Position numbers and translations under genes: made by a program. Under the pieces are notes generated by a model, which was not told where the DNA came from, did no database searches, and saw only the letters and a list, made by a program, of their open reading frames with translations. DNA of 64,000 bases from Micromonospora sp. WMMD1128 (GTDB lineage: Bacteria > Actinomycetota > Actinomycetes > Mycobacteriales > Micromonosporaceae): NCBI RefSeq assembly GCF_027497235.1, contig NZ_CP114902.1, positions 186,001-250,000 on the forward strand, given 5' to 3'. Below, piece after piece: positions 27,345 to 35,840 of this stretch; position 1 is the stretch's first letter; each line of letters begins with the position of its first letter.

Positions 27345-27806
27345 ATGTCCGCCGACGCCACGGACCGGACCGCGGTGGAGCGGCCCGACCCGTCCGGACC
27401 GCCGGAGGGTACGCGCCGGACGGCCGTCCCCCCGCCGCGCACCCCGTCCGAGCCTGCCGGCGAGACCCCGTCCGAGCCGGCCGGTGCCTCTTCGCCCGAA
27501 GCCGGTGATGACGCGGCCGGTGCGGACGCGGCCGGCGACGACGACGCGACCGGCCCCGCCGAGGCGGACGCGGCCGATGGGCTGACCGAGCGGGAGCGGC
27601 GGATTCTCACCTTCGAGTCCCGGTGGTGGAAGCACGCCGGCGCCAAGGAGCAGGCCATCCGGGACACGTTCGGCCTGTCCGCAACCCGCTACTACCAACT
27701 GCTCAACGGGTTGCTGGACCATCCGGCCGCGCTGGCCGCCGAGCCGTTGCTGATCGGCCGGCTGCGCCGGTTGCGCTCGTCGCGGGCCCGCAACCGGCGG
27801 CGTTGA
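27345..27806 (+). CDS. DUF3263 protein with acidic/Pro-rich N-terminus
   Basis: The last 75 residues, GLTERERRILTFESRWWKHAGAKEQAIRDTFGLSATRYYQLLNGLLDHPAALAAEPLLIGRLRRLR, are a DUF3263 domain, a helix-turn-helix-like actinobacterial family thought to bind DNA. The first 75 residues are low-complexity Pro/Ala/Asp/Glu and probably disordered. A strong GGAGAGGAG precedes the ATG. Family function is unknown. Confidence 0.85.
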   Translation: MSADATDRTAVERPDPSGPPEGTRRTAVPPPRTPSEPAGETPSEPAGASSPEAGDDAAGADAAGDDDATGPAEADAADGLTERERRILTFESRWWKHAGAKEQAIRDTFGLSATRYYQLLNGLLDHPAALAAEPLLIGRLRRLRSSRARNRRR

Positions 27807-27812
27807 CGGGTC

Positions 27813-28025
27813 TCACTTCTCGTAGGTGCGCAGCCCGTTGCCGATGGCGAAGAAGGTCGGCGCCCACTCGCCGATGAAGATGCCCCAACGGTCCGCCCGC
27901 GCCATGCCGGCACGCTCCAGGCTCTTGGAGAGAAACCAACTGGTGAACGAGAGCCCGATGCTGACGAAGCCGGCGAGGTAGGCGTGCTCCGCGCGGATTC
28001 CCGACTCGTGCAACCGCTCCAACAT
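27813..28025 (-). CDS. Small membrane protein of unknown function
   Basis: A 70-residue product with two hydrophobic helices (AYLAGFVSIGLSFTSWFLSKSL and RWGIFIGEWAPTFFAIGNGL) separated by a short basic loop. No family is recognised with confidence. The ATG at 28025 has AGGGGG upstream. It converges on the DUF3263 gene with 6 bp between stops. Confidence 0.7.
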   Translation of the reverse strand: MLERLHESGIRAEHAYLAGFVSIGLSFTSWFLSKSLERAGMARADRWGIFIGEWAPTFFAIGNGLRTYEK

Positions 28026-28274
28026 GTCGACCCCCTGTCGTGGTCCGTCCAACCCGAAGCTACCGACTGACCTTTGCCGGTGACGCACAGTTGTCAGAAT
28101 GCGTCGGCGCTCCTTCCGGCGTGAGCGCCCTCACCCCGGAACGGACCGGTCGGATGACAACGCAGCGTGAGCCGGAACACCCCGGGGGTACGACCGGTCG
28201 ACCCGCTCCGCCGTACCGGCAATGAGTGCCCAAAGGGGTGGACGCGCGCCGGAGCGGCCGGCAGACTCCGGCTC

Positions 28275-28784
28275 GTGACGGGTGCGGTACGGCTGGAGCC
28301 GGTGGACGAGCGGAACATGGAACCGTTGCTCTCCGTAGCGGCGGCCGAGGCGGAACCGGAGGATGTCATGCCTCCGGTGGACGCCCCGGCCGGCTGGTCG
28401 CTGGCCCGCCGGGACGCCTTCCGCGACTTCCACCGGGCCAGCTTCGGCGGGCTGGACGGTCCGACGCGCACGCTGATGTTCGCGATCGTGTCCGGCGGTG
28501 AGGTGGTCGGCATGGTGCGGATGACCCGCCGGGACGAGCCGGGGACGGTGGAGACCGGGATGTGGCTCGGCCGGTCGGCGCGAGGTCGGGGCCTGGGCGC
28601 CGCCGCGCTGCGGGAGTTGCTGCACGCCGCCGCGGCGGCCGGCATGCACACGGTCGTGGCCGACACGACGCCGGACAACGCCGGGGCCATTTCCGTGCTT
28701 CGTAAATGTGGCGCGGAACTGCGGGAAGAGGGCGGGAAAATGCACGCCCGAATGTGTCTTGATTCCGCCCTGCCGACCCGCTGA
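28275..28784 (+). CDS. GNAT-family N-acetyltransferase
   Basis: Acetyl-CoA-dependent acyltransferase of 169 residues. The opening strand VRLEPVDERNMEPLLSVA, the VVGMVRMTRRDEPGTVETGMWLG beta segment and the acetyl-CoA loop RSARGRGLGAAALRELLHAAAAAGMHTVVADTTPDNAGAISVLRKCGAEL are typical of the RimJ/RimL branch. The acceptor is unknown. The start codon (GTG 28275) is chosen by alignment to family length; its ribosome-binding site is weak. Confidence 0.8.
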   Translation: MTGAVRLEPVDERNMEPLLSVAAAEAEPEDVMPPVDAPAGWSLARRDAFRDFHRASFGGLDGPTRTLMFAIVSGGEVVGMVRMTRRDEPGTVETGMWLGRSARGRGLGAAALRELLHAAAAAGMHTVVADTTPDNAGAISVLRKCGAELREEGGKMHARMCLDSALPTR

Positions 28785-28857
28785 CACCACCCGTCACTTC
28801 TCGCCTTTCCCCTGTTCACATCTGCTGCGTCGCGACGTTTCGCCCCGGCTGTGGCGT

Positions 28858-28882
28858 GTTTCGGGCATGCTCTGACGGGTAC
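28858..28882 (+). promoter_or_regulatory. SigB/SigF-like stress promoter
   Basis: GTTT, 15 bp, GGGTAC matches the GNNT-N14-16-GGGTAC/T consensus for SigB-family (general stress) sigma factors of actinomycetes. It lies about 126 bp upstream of the gene at 29009 and on its strand. The 224-bp gap holds no other clear feature. Confidence 0.55.
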
Positions 28883-29008
28883 TGCCGGCCGGGTCCGCTG
28901 ATGCGGGGTACACGGTCGCAGGCCGCCTTTGCTGATCCCTGGCAATTTCGTTCCGGGCCTGCTCCGGCGCACGAGGTGTCTCTTCCGCCGGGGAGCGAAG
29001 GAGAGCTG

Positions 29009-29482
29009 ATGAAGAGCGGAGCTCGGATCGCCCTGGCGGTCGGTTTCGGATATGTGCTCGGTCGGCGCAGGAAGCTGCGTACGGCGCTCACCCTGGCCGC
29101 CGCGGTCGCCGCCGGCCGGGCCAGCCAGAACCCCGCCGGCCTGAAGCAGATGGCCACCGGCCTACTCGGGTCGAACCCCCAGCTGAGTAACCTCGGCAAG
29201 CTCGGTGCGCCGCTGGTCACCGCCGGTCGGGCCGCGGCGACCGCCGCCGCCGGCAGCGGAATCGACGCGGTGAGTGGTCGGCTACGGGGCGGCGCGGACG
29301 CGCTGCGCCGCCGGTCCGGCGGCCAGTCCGCCGACGGTTCGCTCGGGCCGCGGTCGGCTCCGGACGAGGAACCGGAGCTCGACGAGCAGCCGGACGCCGG
29401 TTATGACGAGACCAACGATCAGATCGACGACGAGGACCGGGACGAGCAGCCGGCCCCCGTACGCCGTTGGCGGGGGCGGTGA
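29009..29482 (+). CDS. Hydrophobic-N-terminus protein with acidic tail, unknown function
   Basis: A 157-residue product. Residues 1-35 are short and hydrophobic with basic clusters (ARIALAVGFGYVLGRRRKLRTALTLAAAVAAG), suggesting membrane association. The middle is Ala/Gly-rich (LVTAGRAAATAAAGSGIDAV), and the last 50 residues are strongly acidic (DEEPELDEQPDAGYDETNDQIDDEDRDEQ). Strong ribosome-binding site (GAAGGAGAG). Its stop lies 2 bp before the SRPBCC gene. Similar hydrophobic/SRPBCC pairs occur near actinobacterial gas-vesicle genes, but no gvp gene is here. Confidence 0.7.
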   Translation: MKSGARIALAVGFGYVLGRRRKLRTALTLAAAVAAGRASQNPAGLKQMATGLLGSNPQLSNLGKLGAPLVTAGRAAATAAAGSGIDAVSGRLRGGADALRRRSGGQSADGSLGPRSAPDEEPELDEQPDAGYDETNDQIDDEDRDEQPAPVRRWRGR

Positions 29483-29484
29483 CC

Positions 29485-30603
29485 ATGTCCACGAGCGACC
29501 TCGTCGGGCGCGCCCGCGACCAGATCGGCGGCGAGCTGCGCAATCTCGTCTCCGCGATCGGTGAACGTGCCGTGCAGGTAGTCACCGAGCGGGTCACCGG
29601 CGTGACCGGTCGGCTCAGCGAGTACGCGAAGCAGGGCGGTGGACCGGGCCTGGTCGCCGCGGCCACCGGCGCGCAGAAGCTCGCCGACGGCCACTCCCCG
29701 CTGACGGCCGTGTTGCATGCCGGCGTGGCCGGCGGTAAGGAGAAGCTGATGTCGGCGTTCGGCGGCGGCAAGGGTGGCAAGGGCGGCGGCAAGAAGCTCA
29801 AGGTCACCAACATCGTCGAGACCATCGAGGTCGGCGTGCCGGTCCGGGTGGCCTACAACCAGTGGACCACCTTCGGCGACTTCCCGAGCTTCATGAAGAA
29901 GGTCGAGCAGGCCGACTGCGACGAAGACGAGAAGATGACCTGGAAGGCGCAGGTCCTGTGGTCGCACCGGACCTGGGAGTCGACGATCGTCCGGCAGATC
30001 CCGGACCGGCTGATCCACTGGCGGTCCACGGGCGACAAGGGCTCGGTCGACGGCACGGTCAGCTTCCACGAGGTCGGCCCGGAGCTGACCCGGATCCTGG
30101 TGGTGCTTGAGTACCACCCGCAGGGCCTCTTCGAGCACACCGGCAACCTGTGGCGGGCGCAGGGCCGTCGGGTCCGGCTGGAGCTGAAGCACTTCGTCCG
30201 GCACGTGATGACCGAGACCGTGCTCGACCCGGACTCGGTCGAGGGTTGGCGGGGCGAGATCCGGGACTCCCAGGTGGTCAAGGACCACGAGACCGCGCAC
30301 CGCGAGGATCAGGAGCGGGGCGGTGGTGGGGAGCCCGCCGGGCGTGGCCGCCGCCGGCCGTCGCAGCGCCGCCGTCCGGTCGAGGAGCAGGAGTACGACG
30401 AGTACGACGCGGGCGAGGACTTCGACGACGAGGAGTATGACGAGGAGCCGGAGGAGCTGCCGCCGCCGCGCCGCCGGCAGCCCGAGCGGACTCGTCGACC
30501 GCAGCGCGACGAGCGGCCGGCCCGCGAGGAGCGGGCCCGTCGTGCCCCCGAGGCGCCCCGCCGGCCGGTGGTCAGGCGTCGCCGGGAGGAGCGCGACGAG
30601 TGA
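29485..30603 (+). CDS. SRPBCC (START-like/polyketide-cyclase fold) protein with long charged tail
   Basis: Three parts. Residues 1-110 are helical with an Ala/Gly-rich stretch and GGGKGGKGGGKK linker. Residues about 112-255 form a helix-grip domain of the SRPBCC superfamily (VTNIVETIEVGVPVRVAYNQWTTFGDFPSFMKKVEQAD, then VLWSHRTWESTIVRQIPDRLIHWRS, then GTVSFHEVGPELTRILVVLEYHP), which usually binds a lipid or other hydrophobic ligand. The last 110 residues are extremely charged: an Asp/Glu/Tyr stretch, then Arg-rich. GTG 29479 is an alternative start. Probably co-transcribed with the preceding gene under the stress promoter. Confidence 0.8.
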   Translation: MSTSDLVGRARDQIGGELRNLVSAIGERAVQVVTERVTGVTGRLSEYAKQGGGPGLVAAATGAQKLADGHSPLTAVLHAGVAGGKEKLMSAFGGGKGGKGGGKKLKVTNIVETIEVGVPVRVAYNQWTTFGDFPSFMKKVEQADCDEDEKMTWKAQVLWSHRTWESTIVRQIPDRLIHWRSTGDKGSVDGTVSFHEVGPELTRILVVLEYHPQGLFEHTGNLWRAQGRRVRLELKHFVRHVMTETVLDPDSVEGWRGEIRDSQVVKDHETAHREDQERGGGGEPAGRGRRRPSQRRRPVEEQEYDEYDAGEDFDDEEYDEEPEELPPPRRRQPERTRRPQRDERPAREERARRAPEAPRRPVVRRRREERDE

Positions 30604-30643
30604 GGGTGGCGACGGCGGGCGGTCCGGCTCGCCGTCGCCCTCG

Positions 30644-31270
30644 TCAGTGGGGGTCGAGGTTCTCCAGCAGTGACGGGTCGCGCCGGATCATCTCGGCGAG
30701 CCGGGCCGCCGGGTCGGTACCGACCGGGTCGTGTCCGGGGTCGACCACCGTCTTCACCGACATCGGCCAGGCCGGCGGCGGCTTCGGCGCGGGCACCGGA
30801 CCCACCGTGACCGTCGGTCCGGCCCAGGAGACCCGTAACGGGTACGCCTGGTTGCCCCGCTCCACCCGGACCGTCACGGCGAGCCCCGGGTGATCGGCGA
30901 CGACCCGCCGGAGCGCCTCGGCGACCTCCTCGACCGGGTCCCGCCGGGGCGGCGGTGGCGTCTCCCCGCCGCGCAGCCGGTACGCGCCGTGCCCGGCCCG
31001 AGGGTCGGTCGGTTCGACCATGTCCGGCCCGGTGGCGTAGGGCTCGGCGAGGTCGGGCCCGGCGCCGTAGGGCTCGGCGAGGTCAGGCCCGGTGGCGTAG
31101 GGCCCGACCAGGTCAGGCCCGGTGAGGTCGGGTCCGGCAAGGTCCGGCCCGGTGAGGGCCACGCCCCGGTTTGCCCCCTCGGCCGGCTCCCCGGGCAGCG
31201 GGGCCCGGCGGCGCTGCGCCTCCTCGCGCCGGGCCAGCCGGGCCAGTGTCTCGTCCAGATCACCTCTCAT
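30644..31270 (-). CDS. Unknown protein with GPDL/GPY tandem repeats, downstream of the conservon
   Basis: A 208-residue product without a recognised domain. Residues about 42-90 are tandem 5- and 10-residue units of the type GPDLAEPYAT and GPDLTGPDL, encoded by matching DNA repeats at 31010-31160. The C-terminal half (VEEVAEALRRVVADHPGLAVTVRVERGNQAYPLRVSWAG) looks folded. The ATG at 31270 has GGGG about 6 bp upstream. It follows the GTPase gene by 44 bp on the same strand and is probably part of the conservon operon. Confidence 0.65.
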   Translation of the reverse strand: MRGDLDETLARLARREEAQRRRAPLPGEPAEGANRGVALTGPDLAGPDLTGPDLVGPYATGPDLAEPYGAGPDLAEPYATGPDMVEPTDPRAGHGAYRLRGGETPPPPRRDPVEEVAEALRRVVADHPGLAVTVRVERGNQAYPLRVSWAGPTVTVGPVPAPKPPPAWPMSVKTVVDPGHDPVGTDPAARLAEMIRRDPSLLENLDPH

Positions 31271-31314
31271 CGCGTCCACCCCTTCGATGACCACGGACCG
31301 AACCGACGGATGGT

Positions 31315-32076
31315 TCAGCGTTCCCGGGACCGGGTCGCCCGGTCAAGCGCCCGGTCCAGGACGACCAGCAGGGCGTCCCGTACGGAGAGCCGGTCCCGGG
31401 CGTCGAACTGCACGAGCGGCACGTGCTCGGCGATCGCCAGCGCCCACCGGATCGACGGCAGGTCCAGGGCCAACCGCCCGTCGAACGCGTTGACGCCAAC
31501 GGCGAACGGCAGCCCGGCCCGTTCGAAGAAGTCGATCGCCGGATAGCAGTCGTCGAGCCGGGCGCTGTCCACCACCACAAGCGCGCCGAGCGCGCCCCGG
31601 GCCAGGTCGTCCCACATGAAACCGAACCGGGCCTGACCTGGCGTACCGAAGAGGTAGAGCTTCAGGCTGCGGTCGATGGTCACGGAGCCGAAGTCCATGG
31701 CGACCGTGGTGGTGGTCTTGCCGGCCACTCCGCCCGGATCGTCGACGCCGATCCCGGCGGTGGTCATCTCCGCCTCGGTGGTCAGCGGAGCGATCTCGGA
31801 GATCGCGCCGACCGTGGTGGTCTTGCCGACCCCGAAGCCGCCCGCGATGAGGATCTTCACCGGGATCGGCGGGCGGGGCGCGGGTACCCGGCTGACGATC
31901 GGGGCCGGTTCCCCGGGCGTGCCCGGCGGCCGGTAGGGCAGTGGTGGTCCGGCCGGTGGGGGCGGTGTGGCCCGGCCGATCAGTGGGGCAGGGTTGCCGT
32001 AGCGGGCGGGGGCGCTGTTCGCGGCCGGCCCGCCCTGGGCGGCCGCCCGCCAGTCAGGAGATCGCACGAAGTCCAT
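31315..32076 (-). CDS. Conservon GTPase/ATP-GTP-binding protein (CvnD type)
   Basis: A small Ras-like nucleotide-binding protein acting at the membrane with the kinase, Roadblock and DUF742 proteins. After a 70-residue Pro-rich segment come the P-loop GGFGVGKTTTVGAISEI, the switch region EAEMTTAGIGVDD and the G3-like YLFGTPGQARF, ending with a guanine-specificity-type strand VGVNAFDG. The ATG at 32076 lies inside the end of the DUF742 gene (23-bp overlap). Conservon GTPases of Streptomyces influence development and antibiotic production. Confidence 0.88.
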   Translation of the reverse strand: MDFVRSPDWRAAAQGGPAANSAPARYGNPAPLIGRATPPPPAGPPLPYRPPGTPGEPAPIVSRVPAPRPPIPVKILIAGGFGVGKTTTVGAISEIAPLTTEAEMTTAGIGVDDPGGVAGKTTTTVAMDFGSVTIDRSLKLYLFGTPGQARFGFMWDDLARGALGALVVVDSARLDDCYPAIDFFERAGLPFAVGVNAFDGRLALDLPSIRWALAIAEHVPLVQFDARDRLSVRDALLVVLDRALDRATRSRER

Positions 32077-32506
32077 CAATCACTCGCAGGATGAGGTCGG
32101 GATCGAGGGCGTCGTCGCCGTCCGCGACGTGCACGTCGAGGTGGCCGGCGGCGCGTAGGTCACCGACCAGCACCCGGGTCACCCCGAACTGCATCCGGGT
32201 CCGGGCGGAGATCTCGGCCACCGACACCGGCTCGACGCAGATCGCGACGATCGCGGCCAGTTCCGGGGCCAGTCGGGCGGTCACCGCCCACGAGACGCTG
32301 CCGGGCCGGGCGGTCACCTGGGTCTCCAGGCTGATCGCCGGGTCGCCGTCCACCCGGCCGGCGGTGAGCACGAACGGCCGTAGGCCGGACGGCTCCCCGT
32401 CGTCGGCGTCCGTGCTCGGCGTCGGCCGGGTGGACGCACGCAGGAAGGGGCGGATCCGGACGCCGTGTTCCGGCTCCGGATCCTCGTCGGCGGCCCCCGG
32501 GATCAT
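32054..32506 (-). CDS. DUF742 protein (CvnC type)
   Basis: A 150-residue cytoplasmic protein. The family opening VRIRPF and the segment LRPFVLTAGRV are clear, followed by a winged-helix-like region (LAAIVAICVEPVSVAEISARTRMQFGVTRVLVGDLRAAGHLDVH). DUF742 proteins belong to conservons and associate with the Roadblock protein and GTPase. The ATG overlaps the Roadblock stop (ATGA) and the gene end overlaps the GTPase start. Confidence 0.9.
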   Translation of the reverse strand: MIPGAADEDPEPEHGVRIRPFLRASTRPTPSTDADDGEPSGLRPFVLTAGRVDGDPAISLETQVTARPGSVSWAVTARLAPELAAIVAICVEPVSVAEISARTRMQFGVTRVLVGDLRAAGHLDVHVADGDDALDPDLILRVIDGLRAIS

Positions 32507-32967
32507 TGCTGAACGGCGTTCTTCAGCTCGGCGATCAGGCGGGGGCTCAGCGCACCGCCGGCACGGCCGGCGAAGAGCGTCATCTCGTACGCCACGGTGC
32601 CCAGGTTGGCGGTCCGGTCGGCGACCACGCCGAGGACCGAGCCGCTGCTGATCGCGCTGATCAGCAGGTAGCCCTCGGCCATGTCGACGATGACCCGGTT
32701 GAGCCCGCCCAGCGCGTACCAGCTGGCGGCGCCGCCGGCGAGGCTGGTCATACCGGAGACCACGGCGGCGAGCCGCTCCGCGTTGGACCGGTCCTTGATC
32801 GCGGACATGGCCATCAGGAGTCCGTCCGAGGAGACCGCGATCGCCTCCATCACCCCCGCCGTGCTGGAGGTGAACGAGTCGAGCAACCAGTTGAAGGTGC
32901 GCGCCTCGGGGCTGAGGTCGCCGTTGATGCTCTGTTCGACGTTGTCGTGCAGGAACGGGCTGGTCAC
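32503..32967 (-). CDS. Roadblock/LC7-domain protein (CvnB type)
   Basis: A 154-residue protein with one Roadblock/LC7 domain: FNWLLDSFTSSTAGVMEAIAVSSDGLLMAMSAIKDRSNAERLAAVVSGMTSLAGGAASWYALGG. In conservons it links the sensor kinase to the GTPase. The GTG at 32967 overlaps the kinase stop (GTGA) and has GAGGATCC upstream; the longer frame beyond it is antisense-type Arg/Pro sequence. Confidence 0.9.
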   Translation of the reverse strand: MTSPFLHDNVEQSINGDLSPEARTFNWLLDSFTSSTAGVMEAIAVSSDGLLMAMSAIKDRSNAERLAAVVSGMTSLAGGAASWYALGGLNRVIVDMAEGYLLISAISSGSVLGVVADRTANLGTVAYEMTLFAGRAGGALSPRLIAELKNAVQQ

Positions 32968-35840
32968 CGTGATGGATCCTCTTCGTAGCGTCGGTCGGGA
33001 CTCACTTCGCGCAGAGCACGGGCGACGCCCGCCTCGAATTCGGTGATGAGGTTTCGGACCTCGACGGGGTCGCCGGGGTCGGAGCTGGCCGGGGGCGGGG
33101 GCGCCACCGCCGAGACGGACAGGTTCGCGCCGGGTACCCGCCGGCTGAGCCGGGGTCGCTCCGGTGTCGCTTCGGCCGGCGTGATGTCGTCCTCGGCCCG
33201 GCGTACCCCGTCCTGGAACGCCTCCACCAGGGCGCGGACCGTGGCCGGGTCGTCCGGGACGCCGATCAGCGGCCCGATCACCGGCCCGGCCGGTGCGGCC
33301 GGCGGGCCGGCCGGCAGGTTCGCGCCGGGGACCCGTTTCCGGATCGGTCGGGTCCCGGGCGGCCCGGCCGGACCCGCCGCGCTCGACGGCCGCGCGGCGG
33401 ACGGCCGTTCGGCCGGCGGGACCGGTGATCCGCCCGGCGGGAATCCGGCGGGCGGCGGCGACGTCGGCCGGGCCGGGCCGGCGGGTGCCGTCGGGCGGGC
33501 CGGGCCGGCGGACGGCGTCGTGAAGGCGGGGCCGGCGGGCGGGGGCGTGAAGGCGGGGCCGGCGGGCGGGGGCGCGAAGGCGGGGCCGGCGGGCGGGGGC
33601 GCGAAGGCGGGACCGGCGGGCGGCGGCGCGAAGGCGGGGCCGGTCGTCGGCCCGGCGGCCGGGGGAGCGGCCGGGGTCGGGCCGACGACCGGTGTCGGCG
33701 GAGTGGTGCCCGCGGGGAGCGCGGCCGGGCCGGCGGGCAGCGTGGTGGGTGGCGCGGTCGCCGCGGTGCCGAGCGGGCCGGTCGTTTCCGGATCGTCGGC
33801 GGGCTCGCCGAAGGCGTTCCACGAGTCGCCGCTGGTGATGCTGCGGGTGGCCCGGCTCAGCAGCTCCGCGTCGAAGCCGACCAGGTCGGCGGACGCCGGC
33901 GGGACGCCGGCCGCGCGACCCGTGCGAGCGGGTTGCGGACGCCGCTCGCCGGCCGGCACGACGGCCCGGGCCACGGCCGCGTCTGCCGGCTCCGGCCGGC
34001 GGACCACGAGCGAGGCGGCCGGGATCTCCACGCCGGCCGTGACGCCGCCGCCAAGCGTCGCCGTCAGCCGTACGTTCCAGCCGTGCCGGCGGGCCAACCG
34101 GCCCACCACGAAGAGCCCCAACACCTCGGTCGGCGCGAGGTCGAGCCGTTCCCGCCGGGTGAGCCGGGCGTTCTCCTCGACGAGCCGTTCCTCGGTGAGG
34201 CCGATGCCGTGGTCCACCACGAGCAGCCGGGCGCCTACACCGGTCAGCTCGCCGGAGACCACGACGCGGGTGTGCGGGGGTGAGAAGGCGGTCGCGTTCT
34301 CCATCAGCTCGGCCAGCGCCAGCACCAGGTCGCCGGCGATCGCGGGCGCCGCGGAGACACCGGGCGGCACCTGCACGTCGACCCGGGTGTAGTCCTCGAT
34401 CTCGCCGAGCGCGAGCCGGACCACGTCGGCCAGTGGAACCGGCGCCACGTGATCGTCCGAGCCGGTGGCGCCGGAGAGCACCACCAGGCTGCCCGCGTTG
34501 CGGCGCAGCCGGCTGGAGATGTGGTCCAGCCGGTAGAGGTGCTCCAGCCGGCCCGGGTCGGCCTCCTGCCGTTCCAGCCGGTCGATGAGCGCGATCTGGC
34601 GGCCGACCAGGTTCTGCGTACGCCGGCCGACGTGGCCGAACATCTGCGCCACGTTGCGCCGGCCGGCAACCTGCCGCTCGACCAGCCGGGCGGCGGTGTG
34701 CTGCACCCGGTCGAACGCGCGGGCCAGGTCGCCGATCTCGTCCCGGGCGTCGACGTCCACCGGGTCTAGGCGCACCGGCGGCACCGACTCGGTCTCGTCG
34801 TCGGCGACCCGGGTCAGCTCCGCCTCGGCGACCCGGGCGACGCGCTCGGCGGACTTGGTGAGCCGGCTCAGCGGCCGGGACACGGTCCGGGCGACGGTCA
34901 TGCTCAGCAGCACCACCAGGAGAAGGATCACGGCCGCCGCCACGGCGACCAGCCAGGCCGCGGTCAGCGCCTCCCGCTCCTCGGTACGGGTCTCCGCGAT
35001 CACGTCCGCGACGATCTTCTTCTCCACGAACTGGCCCAGTGTGATCATCGAGCGGACCGAGGGGAAGAGCGTGTCCAGCGGCACCCGTGCGATCGAAAGG
35101 ACCGGATCCTGCGCGCTGTCCTGCAGGAAGGTCTGGTTGGTCCGGGCGGCCACCGCCGCGTCGTCGAGCAGCGCCAGCTGCAACTGCTCCGGCGTGATCA
35201 GTTTGCGGAACCGCTCGTTGTCCACGTTGAGCGTCGCGACGCAGGCGATGTAGGAGGCGGAAATCGTCGGGTCACCGTTCGCGCGGACCAGGACGATCTG
35301 GGTGGCGCACGAGCTCAGCGCCTCGTCGGTGTGCAGCAGCGCGTCCAGTGCGAGCACCTGCCGCCCGGCCGACGTGTCGGTGTCCACCCGGAACGGCAGC
35401 CGAAGCGACTCGATCAGCGCCAGGTCGACCCGGGAGAAGGTGTTCAAGATCTGTGCCGGGATGGCCCGTCCGTCGAGCGTTGCGGCACGGACGTCGGCGA
35501 GCTCGCGTACCCCCTCGATCGCCTCGCTGACCGGCGTCGGCAGCGGTTCGGCGCGCAGGTCGGCGACCCGGTCGTCGACGGTGGCGGACTTCTGGAGCAG
35601 CTCGGTGCGGCTGACCCGACCGAGCAGCAGCCCGATCGAGAGCAGTCGTTCCTGCTGGAGGTCCTGGACCAGGCTGCCGATCCGGCTGGCGACGCGTACG
35701 GTCTCGGCGGTGTCTGCCGCCCGCTGCGCGGCGGCCACCCGATCGACCACCACCGGCACGGCCAGCCCGACCATGCTCAGCAGCGGAATGATCACCAGCA
35801 GGGCGAGCTTGCCCCGGATCCGCAGCCTAGTGAGCAGCAT
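32964..35840 (-). CDS. Conservon sensor histidine kinase with nitrate-sensor-like extracellular domain (CvnA type)
   Basis: A 958-residue membrane kinase. TM1 near residues 10-30, a helical extracellular NIT-like region (about 35-300, with LVQDLQQERLLSIGLLLG), TM2 near 312-335, then HAMP. The phosphoacceptor region LDHISSRLRRNAGSLVVLSG is of the conservon type, followed by the ATPase N-box ELMENATAFSPPHTRV and G-boxes VVDHGIGL and LGLFVVGRLA. The last 300 residues are Pro/Ala-rich with tandem GPAFAPPPA units, ending in helices. ATG 35840 has GGAGG upstream and overlaps the previous stop by 14 bp. Confidence 0.9.
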   Translation of the reverse strand: MLLTRLRIRGKLALLVIIPLLSMVGLAVPVVVDRVAAAQRAADTAETVRVASRIGSLVQDLQQERLLSIGLLLGRVSRTELLQKSATVDDRVADLRAEPLPTPVSEAIEGVRELADVRAATLDGRAIPAQILNTFSRVDLALIESLRLPFRVDTDTSAGRQVLALDALLHTDEALSSCATQIVLVRANGDPTISASYIACVATLNVDNERFRKLITPEQLQLALLDDAAVAARTNQTFLQDSAQDPVLSIARVPLDTLFPSVRSMITLGQFVEKKIVADVIAETRTEEREALTAAWLVAVAAAVILLLVVLLSMTVARTVSRPLSRLTKSAERVARVAEAELTRVADDETESVPPVRLDPVDVDARDEIGDLARAFDRVQHTAARLVERQVAGRRNVAQMFGHVGRRTQNLVGRQIALIDRLERQEADPGRLEHLYRLDHISSRLRRNAGSLVVLSGATGSDDHVAPVPLADVVRLALGEIEDYTRVDVQVPPGVSAAPAIAGDLVLALAELMENATAFSPPHTRVVVSGELTGVGARLLVVDHGIGLTEERLVEENARLTRRERLDLAPTEVLGLFVVGRLARRHGWNVRLTATLGGGVTAGVEIPAASLVVRRPEPADAAVARAVVPAGERRPQPARTGRAAGVPPASADLVGFDAELLSRATRSITSGDSWNAFGEPADDPETTGPLGTAATAPPTTLPAGPAALPAGTTPPTPVVGPTPAAPPAAGPTTGPAFAPPPAGPAFAPPPAGPAFAPPPAGPAFTPPPAGPAFTTPSAGPARPTAPAGPARPTSPPPAGFPPGGSPVPPAERPSAARPSSAAGPAGPPGTRPIRKRVPGANLPAGPPAAPAGPVIGPLIGVPDDPATVRALVEAFQDGVRRAEDDITPAEATPERPRLSRRVPGANLSVSAVAPPPPASSDPGDPVEVRNLITEFEAGVARALREVSPDRRYEEDPSR

